Assembly: GCA_946480295.1 (NCBI GenBank)
Contig: CAMLIT010000068.1
Location: 1 to 24,026 of the forward strand
Length of the DNA stretch: 24,026 bases
Reading direction: 5' to 3'
From: an uncultured Gemmatimonadota bacterium
GTDB lineage: Bacteria > Gemmatimonadota > Gemmatimonadetes > Gemmatimonadales > Gemmatimonadaceae
Positions 7,867-15,677 of this stretch are shown here, in pieces. The first letter of the stretch is position 1, and every line of letters begins with the position of its first letter. The position numbers and the translations under genes were made by a program. The notes under the pieces are model-generated. The model did not search any database. It was not told where the DNA came from and worked only from the letters and a program-made list of their open reading frames with translations.

Positions 7867-8358
7867 TCAGACCGCGGCCGCGGTCGCCTGGTCGAGCGCC
7901 GCGAGGTCGATCTTCTTCATCTGCAGGAACGCCGTCATCATGCGCTGACCGGCCGGGGACGAGAAGTCCGGCATGTGGCGCGGGATGACCTGCCACGAGA
8001 GGCCGAACCGATCCTTGAGCCAACCGCACTGCTGCGCCGCGGGATCGCCGCCCTCGGCGAGCCGGTCCCAGTAGTGGTCGATCTCCTCCTGCGAGTCGCA
8101 GAGGACCTGGAAGGAGATGGCTTCGTTGAACTTGAACACGGGCCCGCCGTTGAGCGCGGTGAACCGCTGTCCGTCGAGCTCGAAGGCCACGACCATCACC
8201 GAGCCCTCAGGGCGGTGATGGATCTCGTAGCCCGCCTTGCCGTAGCGCGACAGCTGCGTGATCCGCGAGTTCGGGAAGATGCCGCAATAGAACTTCGCCG
8301 CGTCCTCCGCCTCGCTGTCGAACCAGAGACTCGGGACGATGCGCTGAAGAGTAGCCAT
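7867..8358 (-). CDS. VOC-family protein (PhnB-like, '3-demethylubiquinone methyltransferase' domain)
   Basis: A 163-residue vicinal-oxygen-chelate protein of the PhnB / 3-dmu-9_3-mt type. It begins [20 protein letters not shown] and contains [51 protein letters not shown] and [15 protein letters not shown], the signature run of this family. The catalytic role of these proteins is largely unknown despite the methyltransferase label in databases. ATG start at 8358 with AGGAGACG about 5 nt upstream; the longer reading was rejected because it shadows the next VOC gene. It sits between another VOC gene and the sigma gene. PhnB-like genes are often found next to ECF sigma factors of this kind. Confidence 0.9.
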   Translation of the reverse strand: MATLQRIVPSLWFDSEAEDAAKFYCGIFPNSRITQLSRYGKAGYEIHHRPEGSVMVVAFELDGQRFTALNGGPVFKFNEAISFQVLCDSQEEIDHYWDRLAEGGDPAAQQCGWLKDRFGLSWQVIPRHMPDFSSPAGQRMMTAFLQMKKIDLAALDQATAAAV

Positions 8359-8387
8359 GGTCGTCTCCTGAAGGGGTCGTCGCGACG

Positions 8388-8846
8388 TCAGTCGTTGATC
8401 ACCGCCGGATCCATCCAGAACACCTCCCAGTGGTGCCCGTCGGGATCGTAGAAGCTCCGCCCGTACATGAATCCGTGATCTTCCGGATCGGCTGCCTCGG
8501 CGCCGCCGGCGTCGACCGCCTTCGCCACCATCCCGTCCACCTCGGCGCGGCTGCGCACGCTGATGGCGAAGAGCGCGCTCGTCTCGTCCCACGGCTCGCC
8601 CACCGGCCGGCGCGCGAAGGTCGCGAACCTCTCGCGCGTGAGGAGCATGAAGTAGGCGTCCTCGCCGACGAGCATGCACGTCCCGGTCGCGTCGGTGAAC
8701 TGGGCGTTGAAGGTGAAGCCGAGCGCCTCGAAGAAGGTGATCGAGCGCTGCAGATCCCTCACCGGGACGTTGACGAACAACTTGTGCGGCACCACCGGGC
8801 GGACGCCAGGGTTGGTCAGCCGCGGGGTTTCCTGTGTCGTGGACAT
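8388..8846 (-). CDS. VOC-family glyoxalase/bleomycin-resistance-like protein
   Basis: A 152-residue single-module VOC protein with paired beta-alpha-beta-beta-beta units. HKLFVNVPVRDLQRSITFFEALGF (split here as HKLFVNVPV and RDLQRSITFFEALGF) opens the first unit, and FYDPDGHHWEVFWMDP, holding the probable metal-binding Glu, closes the second. Candidate functions are small-molecule binding, dioxygenase-like chemistry or resistance by sequestration; the substrate is unknown. The ATG is preceded by AGGAGACG at the same spacing as the next gene, 29 bp downstream, which suggests a common operon and a duplicated leader. It is the first gene of the VOC-VOC-sigma-MATE cluster, so that cluster's promoter should lie in 8847-8898. 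Confidence 0.88.
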   Translation of the reverse strand: MSTTQETPRLTNPGVRPVVPHKLFVNVPVRDLQRSITFFEALGFTFNAQFTDATGTCMLVGEDAYFMLLTRERFATFARRPVGEPWDETSALFAISVRSRAEVDGMVAKAVDAGGAEAADPEDHGFMYGRSFYDPDGHHWEVFWMDPAVIND

Positions 8847-8898
8847 GGGGGCGTCTCCTGTCGAGTGTGACCAGTTCGACGGCGATCGCCCCCGAAAC

Positions 8899-11265
8899 TC
8901 ATCGGTCCCCCGCGCCGGCGCCCGGGCGGGCGCCCCGGTCGAGCGATTGGCGAACGGCTTCCGCCAGGCGCTCGCGGGTGAACGGCTTCTCGAGATAGGC
9001 CGAGCCCGGCTGCATGAGTCCCCGACGGAGGATCTCGTCGTCCGTGTAGCCGGACATGAACAGCACGCGCAGCCCCGGGCGGATGCCGGCGAGCTGCTCG
9101 GCGAGGTTGCGCCCGCTCAGCTCGGGCATGACCACGTCGGTGAGCACGAGATCGATCCGCTCCTCCGGCGACCCGGCGAGTCGCAGGGCCTCCGCCCCGT
9201 TCGCGGCCTCCAGCACCGTGTAGCCCTGCCCCTCGAGGAGCCGTCGGACGATCGCCCGCACCGCGGGATCGTCCTCGACGAGCAGGATCACCTCGGTACC
9301 GCGCGGCGCCATCGGCGGCGCGGCCGCAACGTGCGAGTCGCTCGGCGCCTCGTCGAGGCGGGGCAGGAGCACCGTGAACCGGCTTCCCTCGCCCGGCGCG
9401 CTGTCCACGTAGACGTAGCCGCCGCTCTGGTCGACGATGCCGTAGACGGTGGCCAGCCCGAGCCCGGTCCCCTGGCCAGGCGCCTTCGTCGTGAAGAACG
9501 GCTCGAAGATGCTCGCCATCACGGCCGGCTCCATGCCGACGCCGGTGTCCTCGACGACGAGCGCGGCGTATTGGCCGGGGGCGAGCCCTTCTCGCGCGTT
9601 CGGCCGCTTCGGGTCCACGACGAGCACGTGGGTGCGCAGTCGGAGCGTGCCCCCGTTCGGCATCGCGTCGCGGGCGTTGACGGCGAGGTTCATCAGCACC
9701 TGCTCGAGCTGTCCCGGGTCGGCGTGGACGTCGCCGACGTTTGGCGCGAGCTGCGTTTCCAGCAGGATGTCCTCGCCGATGACGCGCCGCAGCATCGCCG
9801 CGAGCGCCGACACCACGGCGTTCAGCTCGAGTCGCCGCGGCTGCAGGAGCTGCTGGCGGCTGAAGGCGAGGAGCTGGCGCGTGAGCGCCGCCGCGCGATC
9901 CGCCGCGTTGCCGATGCGGCCGAGATCCGCGCGCGCGGGAGACGTGTCGCCGATCTCCTCGGCCACCAGCGACGTGTAGCTCTTGATGACCGTGAGCAGG
10001 TTGTTGAAGTCGTGGGCGACGCCGCCCGCCAGCCGGCCCACCGCCTCCATCTTCTGCGCCTGGCGGAGCTGTCGCTCGAGCTGGCGCTGCGCCGTGAGGT
10101 CCTTGGCGATGCCGAAGACGCCGACCACCTGGCCGCCGACCACCATGGGCATGCCCGTCACCGCGAGCTGCACGAGTCGGCCGGACTTCTGGCGCATCGC
10201 CGTCTCGAAGTGCGTCGCGTCGCCGCCGAGCACGGTGTGGAACGCGGCGACGACGGCCTCGCGATGTTCGTCGGGCACCAGCGGCTCGAACGACCGGCCG
10301 ATCAACTCGTCGCGCTCGTAGCCGGAGAGGGCGAGGCAGGCGTCGTTCGCGCTCGTGTAGCGGCCCTCCCTGTCGAGCGAGAAGACCGCGTCGGGGTTGC
10401 GGTCGAAGAGCGAGCGGTAGCGCTGCTCGCTCGCCTCGAGGCGCTCCGCCGAACGGCGCAGGTCGGTGACGTCGATGACGATGCCGTCGGAGCCGACGCT
10501 TCCGTCGGGGAGGCGCATGTCGCGCGCGACGACGTGGACGAGCCGCTCCTCGCCCGACTTCAGGATGATCCGGCCCTCCCAGCGAAAGGAGCCGAGGGCC
10601 GCGGCCGTGGCGCGGGCGTACGCGATGAAGTCGTCGCGCTCGTCAGGCGCGATGAGCCCCAGCAGCGCGTTCGGGTCCTCCAGCGCCTCCTCCGGCTCGA
10701 TGCCGAACAGCGTGCGCGCCGCGTCGCTGACGAAGGTGTAGCCCATCGTGCCGTCCGGGCGGTAGACGAACTGGTACACCATGCCCGGCACGTTCGCGGC
10801 GATGTGCGCGTAGCGCGCCTCGCTCCGCGAGAGCGCCGCCTCGGCCAGCTTCCGGCGCGAGATGTCCTGGAACTGGGCGACGAAGTAGAGCGGCGCGCCG
10901 TCGGCGTCGCGAACGACGGACGCGGTCATGTCCACCCACACCGGGTCGCCGCCCTTCCGGAGCAGCCGCTTCTCCAGCTGGAAGCGGTCGATGCGGCCGT
11001 CGATCATCTGCCGCAGCAGGTCGAGGTTCGCGGCGAGGTCGTCGGGATGGGTGAGCGACTCGAAGCTGTGCCCGGCCAGCTCCTCCTCGGTGTAGCCGAG
11101 GATCTCGCACAGCGCGCGGTTGATCCGGATCCACGCGCCGGTGCGCGCGGAGCGCAGCGCCATGCCGATCGCGGCCTGGTCGAACGCGGCGCTGAACAGC
11201 GATTCGCTCGCGCGCAGCGCTTCCTCGGCGTGGCGCCGCTCGATCAGCTGATTCCGGTTCGTCAT
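8899..11265 (-). CDS. Hybrid histidine kinase: PAS-PAS-PAS-HisKA-HATPase-receiver
   Basis: A 788-residue cytoplasmic sensor kinase without membrane helices. Three PAS/PAC units lie at about 17-140, 148-272 and 278-398. HisKA follows with the phospho-accepting His418 in GGVAHDFNN. The ATPase domain (about 515-637) shows the N-box [11 protein letters not shown]1 DTGVG (573-577), F-box FEPFFTTK and G2 [11 protein letters not shown]-terminal receiver domain (about 658-775) has the acidic pair ED (664-665), the acceptor Asp710 in LVLTD and Lys760 in EKPF. No separate output regulator is encoded nearby, so phosphate may pass to an unlinked Hpt or regulator. AGGAG lies about 13 nt upstream of the ATG, rather far. 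It sits 89 bp after the secreted HEAT gene on the same strand and could be read through from it. Confidence 0.94.
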   Translation of the reverse strand: MTNRNQLIERRHAEEALRASESLFSAAFDQAAIGMALRSARTGAWIRINRALCEILGYTEEELAGHSFESLTHPDDLAANLDLLRQMIDGRIDRFQLEKRLLRKGGDPVWVDMTASVVRDADGAPLYFVAQFQDISRRKLAEAALSRSEARYAHIAANVPGMVYQFVYRPDGTMGYTFVSDAARTLFGIEPEEALEDPNALLGLIAPDERDDFIAYARATAAALGSFRWEGRIILKSGEERLVHVVARDMRLPDGSVGSDGIVIDVTDLRRSAERLEASEQRYRSLFDRNPDAVFSLDREGRYTSANDACLALSGYERDELIGRSFEPLVPDEHREAVVAAFHTVLGGDATHFETAMRQKSGRLVQLAVTGMPMVVGGQVVGVFGIAKDLTAQRQLERQLRQAQKMEAVGRLAGGVAHDFNNLLTVIKSYTSLVAEEIGDTSPARADLGRIGNAADRAAALTRQLLAFSRQQLLQPRRLELNAVVSALAAMLRRVIGEDILLETQLAPNVGDVHADPGQLEQVLMNLAVNARDAMPNGGTLRLRTHVLVVDPKRPNAREGLAPGQYAALVVEDTGVGMEPAVMASIFEPFFTTKAPGQGTGLGLATVYGIVDQSGGYVYVDSAPGEGSRFTVLLPRLDEAPSDSHVAAAPPMAPRGTEVILLVEDDPAVRAIVRRLLEGQGYTVLEAANGAEALRLAGSPEERIDLVLTDVVMPELSGRNLAEQLAGIRPGLRVLFMSGYTDDEILRRGLMQPGSAYLEKPFTRERLAEAVRQSLDRGARPGAGAGDR

Positions 11266-11354
11266 CCGTCAGGGAGCACTCCTCGCGACCCACGGAGGAC
11301 GATCCCGCGGGAGCCCACGCAACGGCGGAGGACGCGTGTGCGCCGCGGCGCCGC

Positions 11355-12716
11355 TCACGGGAAGGGGCGCGGGCGGGGCCACGGCCAGGGCCAGGGCCCC
11401 ATGACCGACCGGCCGGCCAGTCCGCGCACCGCGGCCTCGCGGACGCGTGGATCGCTCGATTGCAGCAGCTCGCGCATGGCGGCCTCGGAGTGCTCGCCGG
11501 AATTCAGCAGCGCCCGCACGAGCGCGCGGCGCACCTCGCCGTTCTTCTCGCGGCCGAGCGCCTGCTGCACGGCGGCGCGGACGCTCGCGCTGCTGTCGCG
11601 GATCTGCCCCAGCGCCCACGCCGCCTTGAGCCGCACGTCGCGGCTGTCGTCGTTCAGGAGGCGCAGAAGATCCGGCGGCGCCGTGCCGACGTCCTCCGAC
11701 ATCTGGCCCAGCGCCCACGCCGCGGTGCCGCGCACCTTCGCGCTCTCGTCGGCGAGCGCCGCGCCGAGCGCCGGGACGGCGTGTCGAACCTCGAGGTCGC
11801 CCAGCGCCCACGCGGCGGTCTCGCGCACGGCATGATTGCGATCGTGCAGCGCGGTCTCCAGCGCGGGCGCGGCCTCGCGCGCGCGGCTCTCGGCGAGCGC
11901 CCACGCCGACATGGCCCGCACGTCGGCGTCGGCATCGTGCGCGAGCGCCGCGGCGAGGGCGGCCGACGCCTCCGCGTTCTCGCGACGACCGAGCTGGCCG
12001 AGGGCCCACGCGGCGACGCGCCTGACGCGGGGCGAATCGTCCTCGCGCAGCACGCGGGCGAGCGTCGACGCGGCGCTGGTGGAATCGAGCTGTCCCACGG
12101 CGACGACGGCGGCTTCGCGGACGGCGGCATCACCGTCGCGGACGAGCGGCAGCAGGGGACCGAGCGCGCGGCCGTCGCGGATGCGGCCGAGCGCCCACGC
12201 GGCGTTGGCGCGCGCGGGAACCGCGGCGTCGCGCAGCAGGCCGACGAGCGGCGCGACCGCCGAATCGGCGTCGGCGAGGCCCAGCCCTTCCGCGGCCAGG
12301 GCGCGTGCCGCCGCGTCGGCCGACGAGAGCCGGCCGACGAGCGGGCGCCACACCTTCTCGGCGGGCTGCGACCCGACGAGCCGCACGGCGATCTCGCGCA
12401 CGCACATGTCGTCGGAGCCGATTGCCTGGAGCACCCGCTTGACGTCGTTGGGCGGGAGATCGCGCGTGTCGTTCTCGTCGCGCGATACGGCGTTCGGTCC
12501 GAGGGGGGTGAAGGGTGCGTCGCCGGAGCCGGACCAGCCCCAGTTGCGCAGCGCGTCGGCGGCGAGGGCGCAGATGGGCGCGGGCGCGCCGCGCGCGGCG
12601 GTGAGCAGCGCGCCGACGTCGATCGGCGGCACCGCGTCGTTTGGCGCCGGGCGGGTTCGCGTGCCGGCGGCGAAGGCGACCGTCGCCGCGGCGAGGACGG
12701 TGGTGAGACGGAGCAT
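11355..12716 (-). CDS. Secreted HEAT-repeat protein with PWPWPWP C-terminal tail
   Basis: A 453-residue exported protein. A signal peptide (about 1-18, MLRLTTVLAAATVAFAAG) is followed by a unique region to about 100 and then HEAT/PBS-type helical repeats at 31-35-residue spacing. The AWAL(G) core recurs at residues 173, 236, 271, 302, 333 and 366, with VR at the second-helix start. The last 14 residues, GPWPWPWPRPRPFP, nearly match the end of the M56 protein upstream, and the preceding 23 residues are also homologous (LLQSSDPRVREAAVRGLAG against LLQSKDARVRDVAVRALAG). ATG at 12716 was chosen for the signal peptide and a GAGG 6 nt upstream. An operator-like dyad matching two in the blaI promoter begins 14 bp upstream. 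HEAT arrays are protein-binding scaffolds; periplasmic location and co-regulation suggest a partner, decoy or effector of the M56 sensor. No enzymatic motif was seen. Confidence 0.88.
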   Translation of the reverse strand: MLRLTTVLAAATVAFAAGTRTRPAPNDAVPPIDVGALLTAARGAPAPICALAADALRNWGWSGSGDAPFTPLGPNAVSRDENDTRDLPPNDVKRVLQAIGSDDMCVREIAVRLVGSQPAEKVWRPLVGRLSSADAAARALAAEGLGLADADSAVAPLVGLLRDAAVPARANAAWALGRIRDGRALGPLLPLVRDGDAAVREAAVVAVGQLDSTSAASTLARVLREDDSPRVRRVAAWALGQLGRRENAEASAALAAALAHDADADVRAMSAWALAESRAREAAPALETALHDRNHAVRETAAWALGDLEVRHAVPALGAALADESAKVRGTAAWALGQMSEDVGTAPPDLLRLLNDDSRDVRLKAAWALGQIRDSSASVRAAVQQALGREKNGEVRRALVRALLNSGEHSEAAMRELLQSSDPRVREAAVRGLAGRSVMGPWPWPWPRPRPFP

Positions 12717-12730
12717 GGAGGACCTCGACG

Positions 12731-12744
12731 GTTGAAAAATCAGC
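12731..12744 (-). promoter_or_regulatory. Putative BlaI-type operator upstream of the secreted HEAT gene
   Basis: The dyad GTTGA-AAAA-TCAGC is 14 bp upstream of the start codon in an AT-rich pocket. Its 12-base core GTTGAAAAATCA is identical to bases 15219-15230 in the blaI promoter region. I found no strong -35/-10 pair here, so the exact promoter is unassigned. Confidence 0.6.
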
Positions 12745-12761
12745 ACTACAGGGCAAGGGAA

Positions 12762-12783
12762 GCCCGCCCAGGTGCGGGCGGGC
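12762..12783 (-). terminator. Hairpin terminator after the M56-HEAT gene
   Basis: A perfect 8-bp GC stem (GCCCGCCC / GGGCGGGC) with a 6-nt loop starts 10 bp after the M56 gene's stop codon and is followed on the minus strand by TTCCCTTG. It separates that transcript from the secreted HEAT gene, which therefore needs its own promoter. Confidence 0.6.
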
Positions 12784-12792
12784 CTCGGGTGA

Positions 12793-14799
12793 TCAGGGGT
12801 AGGGGCGCGGCTCCGGCCAGGGCCACGGCCACGGACCGCGGGCGCTGCCGCCGGCGAGCGCGCGCACGGCCACGTCGCGCACCCGTGCGTCCTTCGACTG
12901 GAGCAGCCCGCTCAGCGCGTCGACGGACTTGTCGCCGGCGGCGGCGAGGGCGCGCACGTACGCGACCTGCAGCTTCGGGTCCTGCTCGGCGTGCAGCGCG
13001 CGGTCGAGCGCGGGGATCGCCGACTCGTCGCCGATCTCGTAGAGCGCCCACGCCGCCAGCTCGCGCACGCGCGGCTCCCGGTCGCCGAGCAGCGCGACGA
13101 GCTGCGGCGGCGCCTTGTCGACGCCGACGTTGCCGAGCGCCCAGGCGGCACGCTCCTTCACGCGCGCGCTGGTGTCGGACAGCGCGGCGGTGAGCGCCGG
13201 CACGGCCCCGCGATCGCCGATCGAGCCGAGCGCCCACGCCGCCGTGGTGCGGACCTTCGCGTCGGCATCGTGGCCCAGCGCGGCGACGAGCGCCGCCTCC
13301 TGGTCGCCCCCCGAGCGCGCGTCGCTCAGCGCCCACGCGGCCATCTCGCGGACCTCGGCGCTCCGGTCGGTCCGCAGCGCGGCGACGAGCGCCTGGACGG
13401 CGACGGGCTGCTCGGCGAACTCCGAGAGACCCCACGCGGCGACGCGCCGGAGGTTCGCGCTGGTGTCGGTGCGGAGGACGTTGGCGAGGAGCGCGGCGCG
13501 CGTGGCGGGCGGGTTCGTGTCGGCGGCCGGCGTCGACGGCGACGAGGGCAGGGCGAGCGGCGCGGCAGACGACGCGAACGACGGTTCATGTGACGGAGCC
13601 GGGGAGCGCTCGGGGGCGGGCGCGGTCGGCGACTCCGTGGATGGGCGTGCGACCGCGGTGTCGGCCGCACCGGCGCTCCACGATGCGTCCGGTGTGCTCG
13701 TCAGGTGCTGCGTCGACATGAGGGTCGAGGGTGACGCCGACGGCGCGCGAGGGGACGGCGCGACGGCGCCGATCGACAGCGCGAGGAGCGCCATCGTCGC
13801 CGTGGCCGTGACGGTGCGCAGCCGGTGCCGCTCGACCCGCGGGCAATCGGGATTCAGGATGGCGAGCATGCGCCCCTCGAACTCCGACGGGCGAGCCATG
13901 GCCAGCGCGGCGACGGGCATGCGCGTGCGCCGCACCGAGGTCACGATGTCGAGCAGGTGCTCGGCGTAGTCCGAGGCGACGGCGCCGTGGAGGAGCGCGA
14001 GGTCGTCGCAGGCACGCTCGCTCTCGACGCGGAGACGCTTGCCGGCGGTCCACGCGAGCGGGTGGAACCACCAGAGCGCGGCGACGAGGCGGCTCAGCGC
14101 GTGGCCGACGAGGTCGCGCCGGCGGACGTGCGCGAGCTCGTGGAGCAGCACCGCGCGGCGACGGTCGTCGGACCAGTGCGCGCAATCGTCAGGCAGGACG
14201 ACGACGGGGTGCGAGAGGCCCCAGGCGAAGGGCATCCCCACCTCGCCGCTGCGCACGAGGCGCGGCGGCTCGGCCAGCGACAACCGGTCGGCGATCTCGT
14301 ACAGCGTCGCCAGCCACTCCGGGCTGGCGAGCGGCGTCGCGCGCCTGACGATGGCGCGCACCGCCAGCTCGGCGCGCGCCAGCACCGCGAGGATCGCCAG
14401 CGCGACGGCGGCCCAGACGACGATCGCGAGCGTCAGCGGCGAGGGCGCGTCACTCGTCGGGCGTCCCGCGTCGGGAAGGGGAGCGGTGGGCGCCGTGACG
14501 GCCGCCGACGACTGGTGCGCGGTGGGCGGTGCCGCCGGCGTCGCCGTCGCCGCGTCGGGATGCGGGATCGCGACCGCCGGCGACCGCGGGGCGTGCGTCG
14601 GCGACGGGGGCAGGATCGCGACGCGCAGCGGCGCCCAGACCGCGAGCGCGGGTGCGACGAGCACGGCGACGAGGGTCACGAGCCAGAGGCGATGCCGCAC
14701 GCGCGCGGGCGCGCGCCCGAGGGCGAGCGCGGCGAGCAGCGCGAGGACGAGGATGAGCGTGACCTTCGCGAGGACGAGAGCGGCCGTCGACGTCAGCAT
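12793..14799 (-). CDS. M56 (BlaR1-type) membrane metalloprotease fused to a HEAT-repeat array
   Basis: A 668-residue sensor protease. Hydrophobic helices lie at about 5-27, 38-58 and 122-142, with a Pro/Ala/Thr-rich loop between the second and third. The zinc protease domain carries HELAH (220-224) and a downstream ESERACDD (259-266) whose Glu is the likely third ligand. A further helix is at about 331-348. A Pro/Ala/Ser-rich linker (350-430) leads to HEAT repeats at 435-650 (AAW cores at 454, 487, 520, 551 and 582) and the tail GPWPWPWPEPRPYP. In BlaR1/MecR1 the cytosol-facing protease cleaves the BlaI repressor once an external penicillin-binding domain is acylated. Here the external domain is HEAT repeats, so beta-lactam sensing is unlikely. 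The ATG lies 3 bp after the BlaI gene's stop. Confidence 0.9.
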   Translation of the reverse strand: MLTSTAALVLAKVTLILVLALLAALALGRAPARVRHRLWLVTLVAVLVAPALAVWAPLRVAILPPSPTHAPRSPAVAIPHPDAATATPAAPPTAHQSSAAVTAPTAPLPDAGRPTSDAPSPLTLAIVVWAAVALAILAVLARAELAVRAIVRRATPLASPEWLATLYEIADRLSLAEPPRLVRSGEVGMPFAWGLSHPVVVLPDDCAHWSDDRRRAVLLHELAHVRRRDLVGHALSRLVAALWWFHPLAWTAGKRLRVESERACDDLALLHGAVASDYAEHLLDIVTSVRRTRMPVAALAMARPSEFEGRMLAILNPDCPRVERHRLRTVTATATMALLALSIGAVAPSPRAPSASPSTLMSTQHLTSTPDASWSAGAADTAVARPSTESPTAPAPERSPAPSHEPSFASSAAPLALPSSPSTPAADTNPPATRAALLANVLRTDTSANLRRVAAWGLSEFAEQPVAVQALVAALRTDRSAEVREMAAWALSDARSGGDQEAALVAALGHDADAKVRTTAAWALGSIGDRGAVPALTAALSDTSARVKERAAWALGNVGVDKAPPQLVALLGDREPRVRELAAWALYEIGDESAIPALDRALHAEQDPKLQVAYVRALAAAGDKSVDALSGLLQSKDARVRDVAVRALAGGSARGPWPWPWPEPRPYP

Positions 14800-14802
14800 G
14801 GT

Positions 14803-15189
14803 CTACCTCCCGCTCTCGCGAGCGCGGTGAATGCGGTCCCGCAGGCGTTTCAGCTCGGCGGGGCTCAGCTCCGCGTCGCTCATCCTGAGGAGCGCCGTGA
14901 CGGCGAGCTCCGGGGAGCCTTCGAAGTACGTGCGGACGACGTGGGCGAGGGCGCGCTCCTGCGCGGTCTCCTGCGGCTGCGCCGGGGAATAGACGTAGCG
15001 CGGCCCGTCGGCGCGCCAGCGGATCAGCTTCTTCTCGCCGAGGATGCGCAGGATCGAGCGGACGGCGGAGTAGGTGGGCGGATCGGGGAGGTCGGCCATG
15101 ATCTCGGCGACCGTCGCCTCCTGGCGGCGGTAGAGGATGTCCATGACCTGGCGTTCGCGACGGGAGAGGGCCTGGAGGTCTTGCGGCAT
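14803..15189 (-). CDS. BlaI/MecI/CopY-family transcriptional repressor
   Basis: A 128-residue winged-helix repressor. The DNA-binding domain is residues 1-70 (LSRRERQVMDILYRRQEATVAEI read as LSRRERQVMDILY and ATVAEIMADL; then TYSAVRSILRILGEKKLI and GPRYVYSP). The dimerisation part contains YFEGSPELAVTALL. In the family, dimers bind dyads in promoters and are inactivated by proteolysis through the M56 partner. ATG at 15189 was chosen because it gives the standard family N-terminus; an upstream in-frame ATG at 15231 would put operator DNA inside the gene. The gene is transcribed with the M56 gene from a promoter overlapped by its own probable operators. Confidence 0.92.
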   Translation of the reverse strand: MPQDLQALSRRERQVMDILYRRQEATVAEIMADLPDPPTYSAVRSILRILGEKKLIRWRADGPRYVYSPAQPQETAQERALAHVVRTYFEGSPELAVTALLRMSDAELSPAELKRLRDRIHRARESGR

Positions 15190-15218
15190 GGGTCGAGGGA
15201 GGCGGGCGCCGGGGTGGT

Positions 15219-15232
15219 GTTGAAAAATCAAC
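15219..15232 (-). promoter_or_regulatory. Putative operator O2 of the blaI-M56 operon
   Basis: The dyad GTTGA-AAAA-TCAAC has 5-bp perfect arms and a 4-bp spacer. Its position matches the expected transcription start region, just downstream of the proposed -10 box. It shares arms and spacer length with O1 and with the dyad at 12731-12744. Confidence 0.6.
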
Positions 15233-15234
15233 TG

Positions 15235-15250
15235 TGCTGATAATTCAGCA
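15235..15250 (-). promoter_or_regulatory. Putative operator O1 of the blaI-M56 operon
   Basis: The dyad TGCTGA-TAAT-TCAGCA has perfect 6-bp arms and covers the proposed -10 box (15240-15245). Its centre is 17 bp from that of O2. A repressor bound here would block RNA polymerase, as expected for autorepression by a BlaI-type protein. Confidence 0.65.
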
Positions 15251-15268
15251 GACCGGGGGCGTTGTCAA
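15240..15268 (-). promoter_or_regulatory. Promoter of the blaI-M56 operon
   Basis: On the minus strand a consensus -35 TTGACA (plus-strand 15263-15268) is followed after exactly 17 bp by AATTAT (15240-15245, 4 of 6 matches to TATAAT). This is the clearest sigma-70-type promoter in the window and lies in the only AT-rich pocket between the VOC gene and blaI. Confidence 0.65.
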
Positions 15269-15296
15269 GGGCGGCCTCGTGGCGAATACGCAGCGG

Positions 15297-15677
15297 CTAC
15301 TCGCCGCGCCCGGCGAACAGGATCAGGTTGCCATCCGGATCGCGGACGATGAAGGTGCGCGCGCCCCACGGCTCGGTGCGCAGCGCCTGGGCGAGCTCGA
15401 CGCCGGCCGCCTCGTACTCGCGAAAGAGCGCCGCCGCGTCGTCGAGCGCGATCGTCGCCGCGAGGAGCTGATCCGCCTCGCGCCGCCGCGGGTCGATGAC
15501 CGGCGTGTCGACATGGCGGAGGTTCAATCGCGCGCCGTCGCGATACACCTGGGCATAGAAGGGCGGCTCGCCGTGCGTGAACGCCACGGAGAAGCCGAGC
15601 TTCGACGTGTAGAACGCGGCGGAGACGGCGATGTCTCGCACGAAGAGCTGGGGCTCGGCGGCTACGAAGGTGGTCAT
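15297..15677 (-). CDS. VOC-family glyoxalase-like protein
   Basis: A 126-residue single-domain VOC protein. It opens AAEPQLFVRDIAVSAAFYTS, continues LGFSVAFTHGEPPFYAQVYRDG and LNLRHVDTPVID, and closes GARTFIVRDPDGNLILFAG, where a metal-binding Glu would normally sit but the residues are NLILF. It may therefore be a binding or sequestering protein rather than a metalloenzyme; the substrate is unknown. ATG start with AAGG 8 nt after a short upstream dyad (TGAAG...CTTCA, 15689-15704). It is not closely similar to the VOC pair at 7867-8846 and appears to be a lone gene just upstream of the blaI promoter. Confidence 0.87.
   Translation of the reverse strand: MTTFVAAEPQLFVRDIAVSAAFYTSKLGFSVAFTHGEPPFYAQVYRDGARLNLRHVDTPVIDPRRREADQLLAATIALDDAAALFREYEAAGVELAQALRTEPWGARTFIVRDPDGNLILFAGRGE

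Noticed and set aside
8674..11835. 1053-residue plus-strand open frame
   Set aside because: It is antisense to the hybrid histidine kinase and the HEAT gene, which have complete domain motifs. The antisense product is Arg/Val/Glu-rich and low in pattern.
12793..15189. Beta-lactam resistance locus (blaR1-blaI)
   Set aside because: The protease and repressor belong to these families, but no penicillin-binding sensor domain and no beta-lactamase gene are present, so the resistance label is not supported.
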